Source of the DNA: Dipteronia dyeriana
Lineage: Eukaryota; Streptophyta; Magnoliopsida; Sapindales; Sapindaceae
NCBI GenBank assembly: GCA_032871835.1
Contig: CM065301.1
Location: 31,318,405 to 31,382,404 of the forward strand
Direction of reading: 5' to 3'
Length of the DNA stretch: 64,000 bases
A program made the translations under genes and the position numbers. This document shows positions 33,010 to 43,379 of the stretch, piece by piece (the stretch's first letter is position 1; each line of letters opens with the position of its first letter). The notes beneath the pieces were generated by a model, which had not been told where the DNA came from, did no database searches, and was given only the letters and a program-made list of their open reading frames with translations.

Positions 33010-33613
33010 AGTGCACTAGGTTGTTTTTATCTTTGTCCGAGAATTTGTTGTATTGGATCGAACTTTTATTAAGCATTTTCCAGAATTTGTTGTATTGTGT
33101 CGATCTTTTATTTTTATTTTCCGAGAAATTGTTATATTGGGTCGAGCTTTTATTAAACATTTTCGAGAAAATGTTGTATTGTGTTGAGCTTTTATTATGG
33201 TTTTTCGAGATTTTATTGTATTGGATCGAGCTTTTATTTTTGTTTTCCGAGAAATTGTTGTATTGAGTCGAGCTTTTATTAAGCGTTTTCGAGAAAATGT
33301 TGTATTGTGTCGAGCTTTTATTATGGTTTTCCGAGATTTTGTTGTATTGGCTCGAGCTTTTATTTTGGTTTGCCGAGAAATTGTTGAATTGGTCCGAGCA
33401 TTTATGAAGCATTTTCGAGAAATTGTTGTATTATGTAAAGCTTTTATTACGGTTTCCGAGATTTTATTGTATTGGTTCGAGCTTTTATTTTGGTTTTTCG
33501 AGAAATTATTAAATTGGTCCGAGGTTTTATTAAGCATTTATGAGGAATTGTTGTACTTTGTCGAGCTGTTATTATGGTTTTTCGAGATTTTGTTCTATTG
33601 GTTCGAGCTTTAA
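33010..33613. repeat. Tandem array, about 42-bp units in a 126-bp higher-order repeat
   Basis: About 13 units each contain a variant of CGAGAAATTGTTGTATTG...TCGAGCTTTTATT. Three unit types alternate in fixed order: one ends TATTAAGCA, one TATTATGGT and one TATTTTGGT, giving a 126-bp trimer repeated about four times. Because 42 and 126 are multiples of three, several frames on both strands stay open (for example 33197-33613 plus and 32978-33412 minus), giving 14-residue protein-like repeats (NKSSTQYNNFSENK on minus). Confidence 0.9.
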
Positions 33614-33746
33614 GTTAGTTTTGACCGATGTGTTTGAAATGAATTTCGTAGGTTTTTTTTTCTACAATTCAAGGCTTTTTCTTTATTATTTAATTTGAAT
33701 TTAGATATTGATAATAATGGTTTGTGATGATTATTTTGACAGGAGA

Positions 33747-34104
33747 ATGAATCGAGTGAGAATAGTCATCTCTTACAACGGTCGATGGAAGCAGTTACCC
33801 GATGGAAGTCAGAGGTTTTTTGGTTCTGATAACCAAGGAATGTATGTGTCAAAGAGTATGACTTACCAAGAATTGGTGTCGATCGTGCAAATCGTTGTGA
33901 ACTATGATGTAGACAAATACAGTGAAGATCTACAGTCTATATTAATGGTTCCTGGGACTACATGTCACACGTTTATAAGAAATGATGATGATGTTCAGTT
34001 TATGTTAGGAGAAGATAGGGTGATCCCTCAAGTATGTGTCAGTCTAATTAAGAGGGCAGCAGGAGGTGTCATTGGTGAAGAAATCCCTCATCATGATAAC
34101 ACCC
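33747..34104 (+). pseudogene. MULE (MuDR-type) transposase, N-terminal fragment
   Basis: The start is taken at ATG 33747, five bases after a 3' splice site (TTTTGACAG), rather than the in-frame ATG at 33708. About 119 residues remain: MNRVRIVISYNGRWKQLPDG, then FFGSDNQGMYVSKSMTYQEL and CHTFIRNDDDVQFML. The pattern VRIVISYNGRW...G...GM.V...TYQELV is that of the plant MULE N-terminal region (PB1-like, preceding the MuDR DNA-binding domain). The frame runs into the element D LTR at 34105, so the DNA-binding and DDE domains are missing. Possible host-domesticated relatives exist, so the exact family is uncertain. Confidence 0.65.
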
Positions 34105-35291
34105 GAAGAAAACTAAGAAGAAGATGGTTTTACCAACAAGGATGAAAATCACGAACTGAAGATCTGATCACTACAAAAAATGTAGACATTATTTGGTTCT
34201 GGAAATGCTTGGGGTTTGTAGAACTCTTCAATACACTTGAAATTGGTTTTTGAATCAAGTGATTCGGAGTAGAAATGAAGAAGTTATCACAAAAACAAAA
34301 ATCAAAATGTTGAGAGAAAAATTCTGTACTTGTTCTTCAAATTCAATTTTCTCAACTTCTAATGAATAAGAGGGAAGGAGAGGATTTAAAGAGAAACGAA
34401 CCAAAAGACCAATTTGCCCTCATGCCTTAGTGCCTCCCCGAGATGGTGCATGGGCATCTCGGGGCAGCAAGGCTTTGGGGCTGAGATGGCCACGCGCCAT
34501 CTCTGGAAGGTGCCCAAGTGATGGCTTATGCCATCACACCTCTTCCCTTGTGCTCCTCTCGCGTTCTTCGATCGTTCTTTAGTCTCCAAACTCTAAATTT
34601 GAATCCGTTTGAAGATTACGAACCGGGACTCCCTCATAGACATGGAAAAATAAGATACTCAATCCAAAAAATAAGAATTCGACTTAATATATGAAGACGA
34701 AGACAATGTATGCAACATGAGTTGAAAGTGTAGTATCTTTTGACTTAGAACTCGAAATCAATAGTATGAGTAACCGAAATGAACAAAACTCAATCATGAT
34801 CAATCTAAGACTAAAATTAAGTTCAAGATCCATGTTATACAAACATATAAACAAACAAACACATTTCACACAAGAATGCAAACTACATAGAGATAGTCTT
34901 CAATCGTGCATTTTCCAAAACATGTTACTTTCATACCAATGCATGAGCATTCAACTTCAAGTGTGTGAATGTGTTATACCAAATGATGCGCTACGATGCA
35001 GGGACACAAATGTATGTTATGTGTGTGTGTATGCATTTAATGGTGCACAACTATGCAGGGACACATATGTATGAATTGTGTGTGTGTGCGTTTACGCCTT
35101 GCAAGAAGAGGAAGAATCTTGATACCTTAGCATCCAAGTAAGCATATATCTTCTTGAAGACGAACTTTGCATGCGAAGTCACTTTCCATATTTGAAGCCC
35201 GATCTAATCACGAACTACCTAAGCAACTAAGCAATACAAATAAAGAGTGTTTTGTTATGGAATCAAGCCAACACAAATCTAAAACCTAACA
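34105..35291 (-). repeat. Element D 3' LTR, truncated (1187 bp)
   Basis: Aligned with 58151-59339 throughout (both start GAAGAAAACTAAGAAGAAGA and end ACCTAACA). It contains the GC-rich block at 34430-34560 and TGTG repeats near 35023-35090. The first 1.08 kb of the full LTR (present at 39694-39977 and 57359-58150) is missing. A polypurine complement (ATCTCCCCCTTTGG) follows at 35292. Confidence 0.9.
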
Positions 35292-37399
35292 ATCTCCCCC
35301 TTTGGCTATTCCATGATAAAACCTCATCCTCACCATACAATAATCACTCAAATAAACTCATAGTTGATTGCATTGTTATGTCCTCACATTACAAAGAGAT
35401 CCCTAGACTAAATAGTCTTCAAGTATCTCTTATTTAATTATCAAGGCACCTGTGAGACAAGCACAACCAAAGAAACAAGAGATCTTCTACAAAGAAGATT
35501 GGTGAGATATATCCACAAAAAAAGCAAGAAATCATTTATCTCATATAAAAGTTCACTTCAAAGCACTCCCTTTAGTTCCTTAACCTTAAAAGACCAGAAT
35601 TCCTTACTCCCCCTTAAGAAAAGAACTCTCCACCTTAATACAAGAATGTGGATAATTCACAAAGAGGTACATTCTCCCATATGAGGTACATTTCTCCCAC
35701 GCATGGTGAGGTAAACATTTCTCCCCCCTTTTGTCAAGGAATAGTCAAAGAGACAAATAAGGGATTAATGAGGGAACGAAGCAAATATATGAGATAAGTA
35801 ACATGCATTTTCATTGTTCAAGTATGTCATGTTTTTATCTAAATAAAATCATGTGAACTTATCATAAAAGAGAACAAAGTCTAGCATACTATGCTTCCCC
35901 TTGATAAGAGCTCTATCTAAGATTAAGATAGGATATTGTTCACAATGATATCCATACAATCACACAATCAAACAATTTTAAAGAAATTCAACAAAAATAA
36001 GCTCCACAAACCATGAGAGATACACCAAGATTTTCAATCTCTCTCATAATTCTTATAAAATTGCTAGCATATCAAATTCACTTGAAAGCAAAATAAGTGT
36101 GTGTGTTGATTTGCTCCAAACATATATAAAGGAGTAATTGGATCATCAACATGCAAACCATATAAACATCTATTCATCTTAATCTTTTCCATAAAAGGTC
36201 AAACCGATTATCATCCGGAATTTTTGCTTTTAAAAGAATAGATTTCAACATATAAGCGTGTGTGTACATGTGGCTCGTCATCCCATTTCTGTTTTTCAAC
36301 CCGAACACTTTTTGATTTTCAACTAAACTCCTTTAAGCCTTCCTCCATTTCTTTTTAGGATTTGAATCAAAGATTTTTTTTATTGATTCTTTGCAACACT
36401 TCTTTGATTTTTTTTAAACATAAAAATATACACTTCATGACGACTTTCACTCATCACAATGGTATAGCCCTTTCCTACATTGGGTGGCTTCACAACGAAA
36501 GTGTGTAGCTCTTTTTATGAAGGTGCTCGTTGAGTTCTATGTAGTTGCCGAACCAAAATTGATACTAACATAGGTCATCTTAAATGTACTAGCCAAAAGA
36601 CTTCAAGGTGCATCCATAACTCACATATCTTCAAACTCAACTTACTCAAACTAAATAGATGAGAGAAGCAAAGTGTGCACTTTTGAAAACCATTTTTTTT
36701 AAGCTTAAAAGAACATGATCTAAAAGCAATACAAAGAGACTTACTTAAGATCTTTACTTCTCAATAGAGTAGCTTTCATTGAATATGAAGCTCATATTTT
36801 TCAAAAATATGCCACTCATCAATCAAACAAGCATTTCACTCATCATATATAAGATCATTGTTAACAAATCACTAAATGATCTTTAGAGAGCAAATGTCAC
36901 CAAGAACTATATGAAAGCTATACTAGTTCTCTAATATGACATGCTACATGATGTAATGCACACATAGAGTTGAAAAGATGAATCAAGAAATCAAGCTTTA
37001 GAGTAGAGATATACCTTATCAAGCTTTTTCATCAACGTAAAGTCTTCACCCTTTTTATGAGCTCTCTTGGCCTGTTTGTCCTCATGACAACAAGTTGTTG
37101 GTGTGTCTTCCCAAGAGAATAAAGACTAAATATCTCAACTCAAACAAACATATAAAATGACTTTCTCCAAAAGTCTTAACAAATTACACCAAATAGATTT
37201 CAAAATTGGACTTCTTTAAATTCAACCAACAAATTTTGACCATAATAGTAAAAGTATGAGAATATTAAGTCCATGTATTGAATAGAGACCCCGAGTTTGA
37301 ATAGTAAATTGAGCATATTACAAATGGATTAGTCAAGCATAAAACTTAGAACTCTTATCAAACAAGAACAAAAAAAATATTCTCATATGTGCTACTCAA
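35292..37399 (-). other. Element D non-coding 3' region
   Basis: About 2.1 kb without a convincing ORF on either strand. It corresponds in position to the 1.25-kb post-pol region of element C and shares CTCCCCCTTTTGTCAAGG/CTCTTTTTGTCATGAT-like phrases. Where pol should be (between this and 37400) there is nothing. Confidence 0.6.
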
Positions 37400-38353
37400 T
37401 CAAGTATGAGAGCACCCACCTTTGACCATATTGGTCTTAGGTGAACCAATACAAATAACATCATGATCATTACTCATGGCAATATGAAATATAGAAGATA
37501 AATCATCATCTATCTTCTTCATGAAAATATCACTCATTTTAAACTCATTGTTATTGCTACACACAAATATTTCATCAATACAAGATATATGACTATCATG
37601 TTTTTTCACATTCTCATCCATACAAATCTTCTTGACATTCTTCTTCACATGTTTACCACTATTATGCACAACATTCAAAGATTTATCAATAGCAACATGT
37701 TTAGAAGAATGACTAGGAACCTTTTTCATATCATGCTTTTTAATCCAAACTTTCCTAGTAAGTTTCTTCACATGATCATGACCAATATGCACATTTTTCA
37801 AAATATCAAAACCATTATCATGTTTATAATCTTTCAAAGAAGATTTGTTCAACTCACTAGCATGCATATTATTCCCTAGTTTGCATTGTCTAATATATCC
37901 ATAACATCTAGGCCTAATGTGACCAATTACATTGCAATAATGACAAACCGGAATAAATTTAGAAAAATTACCTTTTGAGTGTGCATGCTTTAGTTGAGAA
38001 ATTTCATATCTCTTCTTGTCTTTGTCATTGGTTTTGGAAGAAATAGTAGTTGAGCCTTTTCTAATCCAAATTTTCTTAACACCATGCTTCTCATTACTAC
38101 TAACAACACACTTTGACTTATTCTTTGGCTTACTATCAATCAAATTGACTTTATTAGTCACATTTTCAAACATGTCAAACAAAGCATTATCAACCTTTTT
38201 ATGCATAGAAGTATGAGGCACAACAAGTGTTTTCACAAGCAAGTCATCAATAATATTTTTCTCAACATGTTTTTTCAAGGTCTTCATAGGTCTAGATCTA
38301 GATCCATACAAGGATGATTGCCTAGGACCATTCATCAAAGACATATCATACAA
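37400..38353 (-). CDS. Element D zinc-knuckle protein segment
   Basis: A 317-aa open frame, Lys-, His- and Asn-rich. A CCHC knuckle sits near residues 137-150 (CHYCNVIGHIRPRC). IWIRKGS and VWIKKHD repeats flank it, similar to the [10 protein letters not shown] stretch before protease in element C. It ends in MVKGGCSHT, which may be a vestige of the protease DSGCSRHMT site followed by a deletion. It is probably the duplicated and expanded knuckle/linker part of a SIRE-type polyprotein. No enzyme domain is visible. Two stops separate it from the next ORF upstream. Confidence 0.6.
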   Translation of the reverse strand: MYDMSLMNGPRQSSLYGSRSRPMKTLKKHVEKNIIDDLLVKTLVVPHTSMHKKVDNALFDMFENVTNKVNLIDSKPKNKSKCVVSSNEKHGVKKIWIRKGSTTISSKTNDKDKKRYEISQLKHAHSKGNFSKFIPVCHYCNVIGHIRPRCYGYIRQCKLGNNMHASELNKSSLKDYKHDNGFDILKNVHIGHDHVKKLTRKVWIKKHDMKKVPSHSSKHVAIDKSLNVVHNSGKHVKKNVKKICMDENVKKHDSHISCIDEIFVCSNNNEFKMSDIFMKKIDDDLSSIFHIAMSNDHDVICIGSPKTNMVKGGCSHT

Positions 38354-38368
38354 ATCATTCTCATATTT

Positions 38369-38845
38369 TCATTTACGAATGTATTTATAGCATCTAGGTC
38401 TTATATGTCCTACCATGTTACAAAAATGGCAAATAAGTATAAATTTGAGAGGGTTACCTTTAGCTTGAGCATTTAAAGTAGTATACCTTCTCACATTATT
38501 ACCTCTTTGATGTCCATTCCTTGATGCTTTGTCTTTTTCATGAGAAAATGATGATTTTTGTCTTTGACCTTGTTGAGATTTTCCTTTGTTGCTCCTTGTT
38601 GATGTTGAGGCACCTCCGGTTACATCCATGGCTTCACCATTAGAGAGAGTACATGCATTCACTTTACCACTTGCTTTGACAAAAGTAGAATTGTTAGATG
38701 AAGGTGTAACCTTTTCATTCACATAACCTAATCCTCTTTTGTCACTAGGATGCTTACCAATCTTGAAGAGAGTTTCTATTTTACTAGCACTATATGACAT
38801 CTTACTTATCATCTTGTTAGACTCATCAAGCTTATCACTAAGCAT
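38369..38845 (-). CDS. Element D linker segment with coiled-coil end and zinc knuckle
   Basis: A 158-aa open frame. Early residues carry the lineage marker GKHPSDKRGLGYVNEK; a basic Q/K-rich middle follows, then a CCHC knuckle CHFCNMVGHIRPRC at the end. With the 37400-38353 ORF this makes two knuckles in a row, suggesting an internal duplication of the linker. A frameshift separates it from the coiled-coil part upstream. Confidence 0.65.
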   Translation of the reverse strand: MLSDKLDESNKMISKMSYSASKIETLFKIGKHPSDKRGLGYVNEKVTPSSNNSTFVKASGKVNACTLSNGEAMDVTGGASTSTRSNKGKSQQGQRQKSSFSHEKDKASRNGHQRGNNVRRYTTLNAQAKGNPLKFILICHFCNMVGHIRPRCYKYIRK

Positions 38846-39047
38846 CTTCTCCTGACACTCATGCTTACTAATTTGACTCTAAGTACATTTTCAAGTATTT
38901 TAGCATGATCAAGAGAATCATCTCTTTGCTCAACTTCTTGTTTCAAAATTCCTAGTCTTTCATTACTATCTTTCAAATTATTCTTCAGACTAAGGATTTT
39001 ATCTTTAAGCTATTTTTTCTCTATTTTCTCTCTATTTTCTTATTCTC

Positions 39048-39614
39048 TCATTCCTTTATAAATAACCTCATAGTCAAGTCTTCTTTTAAATCATCTAGCT
39101 CTTGAGCACTTTCTTCTATCTTTGAAAAATACTTTTCAATGGTTTCTTTATGCTCCTTAATGACTTCACTTTGCTTGCTTATCTTCTCAAAAGACATATT
39201 CTTCTGATTTTCAAGAGCTTTGATTATCACCACTAAATTAGCATTGATTAACTTCAACTTATTGTTCTCATCATTGTTCTTGACATTTTCACTTCTTAGT
39301 TGAAGGATCTTGTCATTGAAATCTGTTTCATCATGATTTGAGGAGAATTCACTATCTTCATTACATAAAGAGTATTCACTTTCCTCACTACATGAGGAGT
39401 CTTCATTACTATCCTCAAATCTTCCTTCATATATGGCCACATGAGCAACACAATTGCTAGTATATTCATGAATATCCGAGGACTTCTTTTCCTCTTCTAC
39501 ATCACTCATGGATCTAATGTAGGCTTTCATCATACTTTTCCAAAATGAGTAGTTACCACTATTTAAGAGTGGAAGCCTAGCACCAGAAGAACCTTCCGGC
39601 AACAAATCACCCAT
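39048..39614 (-). CDS. Element D gag-like N-terminal protein with core deletion
   Basis: 188 aa from MGDLLPEGSSGARLPLLNSG (start at 39614, 80 bases inside the primer site). The N-terminus matches copia gag (LPLLNSGNYSFWKSMMKAYI, compare PPLLTGLNYASWKGKMESYI in C). After RSMSD the gag core is missing and the protein jumps to an acidic segment (SNEDSSCSEESEYSLCNEDS) and a coiled coil (ILQLRSENVKNNDENNKLKL onward) typical of the linker. It therefore probably cannot form particles itself and would depend on a related element. The coiled coil continues, frame-broken, to about 38850. Confidence 0.7.
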   Translation of the reverse strand: MGDLLPEGSSGARLPLLNSGNYSFWKSMMKAYIRSMSDVEEEKKSSDIHEYTSNCVAHVAIYEGRFEDSNEDSSCSEESEYSLCNEDSEFSSNHDETDFNDKILQLRSENVKNNDENNKLKLINANLVVIIKALENQKNMSFEKISKQSEVIKEHKETIEKYFSKIEESAQELDDLKEDLTMRLFIKE

Positions 39615-39679
39615 CGCACAAAAACAAAAACAAAAACAAACACTATAATATGGACCTATCTAATTACTTCTAGACACCC

Positions 39680-39693
39680 GCTTTGATACCAAT
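39680..39693 (-). promoter_or_regulatory. Element D primer binding site
   Basis: The minus strand reads ATTGGTATCAAAGC next to the LTR: a Met-tRNA-type primer site with one change (AAAG for GAG). Confidence 0.85.
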
Positions 39694-39977
39694 TGTAAAT
39701 TCCCTTAACCAATTATAGTGTAAAATATACCTAGAGGGAGGGGGGGGGGGGGGGGGGGGGAATGAATAGGTATATGCTCAAATTTTAATCTTTTTTAAAA
39801 AACACAAGCAATCTTATACAACACTTAGTATAATATCCAAAATGATATATGAAAAAGCAAATGTTCAAGCAACACAAATCAGCTAAGTGAAGAAATTAAA
39901 GATGCGAAAAAATCAACACAAGATATTTACCTGGTAAAACCTCCTAAGAGGAAACATCCACGAGTTGATACCACAAC
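39694..39977 (-). repeat. Element D 5' LTR, first part
   Basis: From TGTAAATTCCCTTAACC to the element F insertion point. It has a 21-G run at 39740-39760 in the position where SIRE-type LTRs carry a short G/C run. It ends in ACAAC (39973-39977), one half of the F target duplication; the LTR resumes after ACAAC at 57354-57358. Confidence 0.88.
39740..39760. repeat. Homopolymer of 21 G
   Basis: Lies near the 3' end of the element D 5' LTR. Element C LTRs have 12 and 7 G at the equivalent place (9557, 17727), showing this tract is length-variable. Confidence 0.95.
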
Positions 39978-41239
39978 TGTAGGGAAAAAATGGTTAAGAA
40001 AAGCAACGGAAGCGTGAGAAAAAACGAGATTAGGGTTTGCGTATAAATAAAAAATTTCCCTTTTGGAGAACCTTAACCCTAGATTAATTGATGTATATAA
40101 AAGTATCATACCTTTTTCACGTGACGATTGAACAAGCTCCGAATTGATTCCTCAAGATCTTCCAATCCAATCACGAACGTGAATCACCTTGGAGTGTGGG
40201 CTCCCTTTCTTTAAATTGTATTCCTAAGGATGGAGACAAAGCAAATATCTTTTCTTTGTTAATTACAAATATCCTCCAAGAGAAAAATCCAAGAACGTCC
40301 GGTCACTTGAGAATTATCAATCAATTTGATTGAAACTCGCGTGAACCTTGATTCGATGTTGTACACAAAACCCTTTTGATATAAAGGATACTAGTGTACT
40401 ATCGAAAACAAAAACGTTCCCCTTTTTTCTCTACTTGGCCGAATTCACACAATATTGATTAGAGATGATCGAATTTTGTCTAGAGTAAAATCAGATTTTT
40501 CTCCCTCAAAATTTCTATGATGGCCGAAACTTTCTCTTTCTAAAATAAAGCTTGGCCGAAATCACCTCTAATTGCCTTAGGGCTGGTTGAATTTATCATC
40601 CACATATATATAGGTTCATAAATCCTTTCCTAAGAAGGATTCACTTGGTTGGCAAGAATCCTTTCCTTAGGTGGATTTATTTGGTAGTTAGAATCCTTAT
40701 CTAGAAGGAAATCTATCCTATCCTATATTTTACGTGTGATGAACGAAATTCCCTTGTTTGAAGTAGATTATGAGTGTTTAATCTCTCCTAATAAAGATTA
40801 CTTGATGGACAAGAATCCTATTCTTAGGTAGATTAACTTGGTGGTTATGAATCCTTTTCAAATAAGAATTCTACCACTAAGTAGTTTTACTTAGTGACCA
40901 AGAATCCTTTTCCAAAAAAAATTCTTTCCATTTGATCCCACTCAAATGCTAGCAAAAGAATCTACAACTTTAACAAGATAAAGGCGCCCAACCTTCTATC
41001 TTAAGTTGTGAATATTATTCAAGACTAACTAAAGAATTGTGACTACCTCATACATATCTAGATGTATGAACAATTCTTCTTTTCTCGTAGTCTTTTGACC
41101 TTATGATTATTTACTTTTGACAATTATAATAATTAAACTATAAATGCTATAAGATTTGTTAAACTAGAAATCACTTTATTCATATGAAAAGATTGTTAAT
41201 TACAATATTACACTCTTTCTATTGAGCATAATCCTAACA
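39978..41239 (-). repeat. Element F 3' LTR with internal deletion (1262 bp)
   Basis: Matches both ends of the 54842-57353 LTR, but jumps from the TCCAAAAAAAATTCTTTCC block (40915-40933) to ATTTGATCCCACTCAAATGC. About 1.2 kb corresponding to 55834-57041 is absent. That segment is present in the fragments at 1-300 and 27000-28055, so this LTR lost it. The TA run at 55468-55517 of the other LTR is only about 10 bp here (40610). Followed by the polypurine complement ATCTCCCACTTGC. Confidence 0.92.
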
Positions 41240-41253
41240 ATCTCCCACTTGCT

Positions 41254-42000
41254 CTATAGCAAATGTGTCATATCTCTCATCCCCATGTTCTCTAGATGCC
41301 CATCAAAACTCTTTTGAGCAAGAGCCTTTGTAAAGGGATCCACTAGATTTTCTGCTGACGCGATCTTGGTAATCGTCACGTCACCCCTATGCACAATTTC
41401 CCTTAGAAAATGATACTTTCTTTCAATGTGTTTCCCTCTCTTATGACTTCTTGGTTCTCTCGAATTAGCCACTGCTCCACTATTGTCACAATAGATAGTG
41501 ATCTGCTTATTCGCATCAAGAACCACTTCCAAGTCACTCAAGAATTGGCGGAGCCAGACAGCCTCTTTAGCAGCCTTGCATGCGGCAACATACTCGGCTT
41601 CCATGGTGGAATCAGCAATACAAGATTGCTTGATACTCCTACATATGACTGCCCCTCCTCCAATGGTAAACACAGATACTTATGTCGATCTCCTGGAGTC
41701 AGAATCTGACTGAAAATCAGAATCTGTATACCCAACGGGTATTAAATCCCCTCCAGAGTATACAAGCATATAATCTCTCGTTCTCCTTAGATACTTGAAA
41801 ATATGCTTGACTGCCGTCTAGTGATCAGGACCAGGTTTCGATTGAAACCTGCTAACTATGCCTACAGCAAAACAAATATCTGGTCTAGTGCAGAGCATTG
41901 CAAACATGAGACTTCCAACTGCCGATGCATATGGAACACTACTCATGAATTGCTTTTCATGCTCATTCTTAGGAACTTGTTCCTTAGAAAGTTTGATTCC
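41254..42000 (-). pseudogene. Element F RNase H region
   Basis: 41673-41254 is a clean 139-aa piece: TMEAEYVAACKAAKEAVWLR (catalytic Glu), TIYCDNSGAV (catalytic Asp), KHIERKYHFLRE and VDPFTKAL. Upstream, across a stop/frame break near 41680, codons read KQFMSSVPYASAVGSLMFAM, TRPDICFAVG and YTDSDFQSD, the RT-RNase H connection and the first Asp motif. The segment begins next to the element B target duplication (42001-42005). It encodes the C-terminus of copia pol. Confidence 0.88.
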
Positions 42001-42005
42001 ATGCC

Positions 42006-42878
42006 TGTTGACGTCGATTTCTGGATTATGTCAGAAAAGCCAACAAGGATTGGATTTCGGCTATTGACTCAAAGAGAGAGAGATATTCAGATAGAGTAAC
42101 GAAGACAACTTTTACGTGGTAAAACTCCGATGACCGAAGAAACATCCACGGGTGGTTGAAGGATCAACCAAGCCAAAATCCACTATAAGAATATGATGTT
42201 TACAAGCTCTCGATCTCCTTTTTTTCTCTCTGTATTTGCTATGATTGCTGTATGTTATATTGCCTATATCTTTCGAAGCAGATTATGGGTCTATTTATAT
42301 GCTTATAGAACCCTAATCTGCTTTGTACAAGTAATACAAGATCTATGTATTTAATTGTGATTTGGTTACTTGCTTGAGGTTGATATGTCTTCTTTCCTGT
42401 TTCGAAGTCTGTTATAGAAATCGAGTGGGATTCTAGTAGTGTAGTTCAATTTGGACTTGTTTCCTTATAAGAATGTAGTTCGTAAAGAAATCAAGTTATT
42501 TCCTGATTGGGGACTCTTCTAACTTAATGTTCCATTTTATTTGGGATTCCTTCCTGATGGATATCTTCGCGTATTTAATGACTTAATCCGTGTGAAATAA
42601 GTACCAAGCTCTTACTCGAGTTGTATTTATTCCCGAGTAAAAGTAATACCTGATGGTCCCGAATAGCGCCGTTTGAGCCAGAGTGGAAGCATTGTTTAAC
42701 CAGTCCCCAGTGTTGTTAACTGATCCCGAGTAGGTTTCATTCTATATGCTTACTCAGGCTTTTCTTCTCTTTAATGATGCCTCGTAGGATATTTCCTGAG
42801 TGTCTATTTGGGCGTCCACCTGGCTATTTTGTCCTTCCTGTCAATGACGTGTATGCTTGGTAAAATTTACATACGACA
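42006..42878 (-). repeat. Element B 3' LTR (873 bp)
   Basis: TGTTGACGTCGATTTCTGG to TTTACATACGACA. Followed by ATACCCCCTTAAAAT, whose complement is the polypurine tract. Near-identical to 49977-50855, with small indels (for example an extra GA repeat in the other copy). Confidence 0.93.
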
Positions 42879-43379
42879 ATACCCCCTTAAAATATTTTTG
42901 CAGAGTCAATTTCATTTCGGGCAAGAGTATTTTAATCGTCTTAATTTTTACTCGTCAGAAAAGCCGTCTTGTTATAATAGCGTGTCTTAATGGTGACTCT
43001 GTAATTTCGATTCGCTTCATCACGCGAGATCTTAAATGATGGCGACATTTTGAAATTCTGACGGTTGAGGGCTACTTTTTGTTTTGACACGCGTCCTTCG
43101 TCTCTTCGTCTCTTCGTTTTTCAATATCATTTATGAGAAATAATTTTTGCGTTTCCCCAAACGCCTCTTACATCATTGAGTTTCGTCATAAATTTTTTCC
43201 CGCTTCCAAATCCTAGGGTTTCATGCCGTCTCATCTTTAAATTCTTCGCTGTGAGACATTGTTGGTTTATTCTAAAAAAATTTCAGCAGAAATTTCTTTA
43301 TACTCAGATTTCTTTATCCAGAAGTTCGCGATTCTCTGCTTGAAGATCTTGCATCAATCTCAATTCGAGGTTAGTTTTA
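42879..43379 (+). promoter_or_regulatory. Leader or promoter region of the antisense gene of element B
   Basis: 501 bp without ORF between the polypurine tract and the ATG at 43380. It aligns with 8689-9196 of element A (ACGCG/ACGTG blocks, ATTTATGAGAA, CAGATTTCTT, GGTTAGTTTT before the ATG). The conserved spacing suggests the plus-strand promoter and 5' UTR lie here, possibly extended into the LTR. Confidence 0.4.

Noticed and set aside
32928..33613. Membrane-protein-like ORFs (LLYWIELLF repeats)
   Set aside because: Frames are kept open by the 42-bp period on both strands; no start context or homologous domain. Reported as an array instead.
39927..40109. 60-aa minus ORF at the D/F junction
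   Set aside because: Spans an insertion border between two LTRs, so it is accidental.
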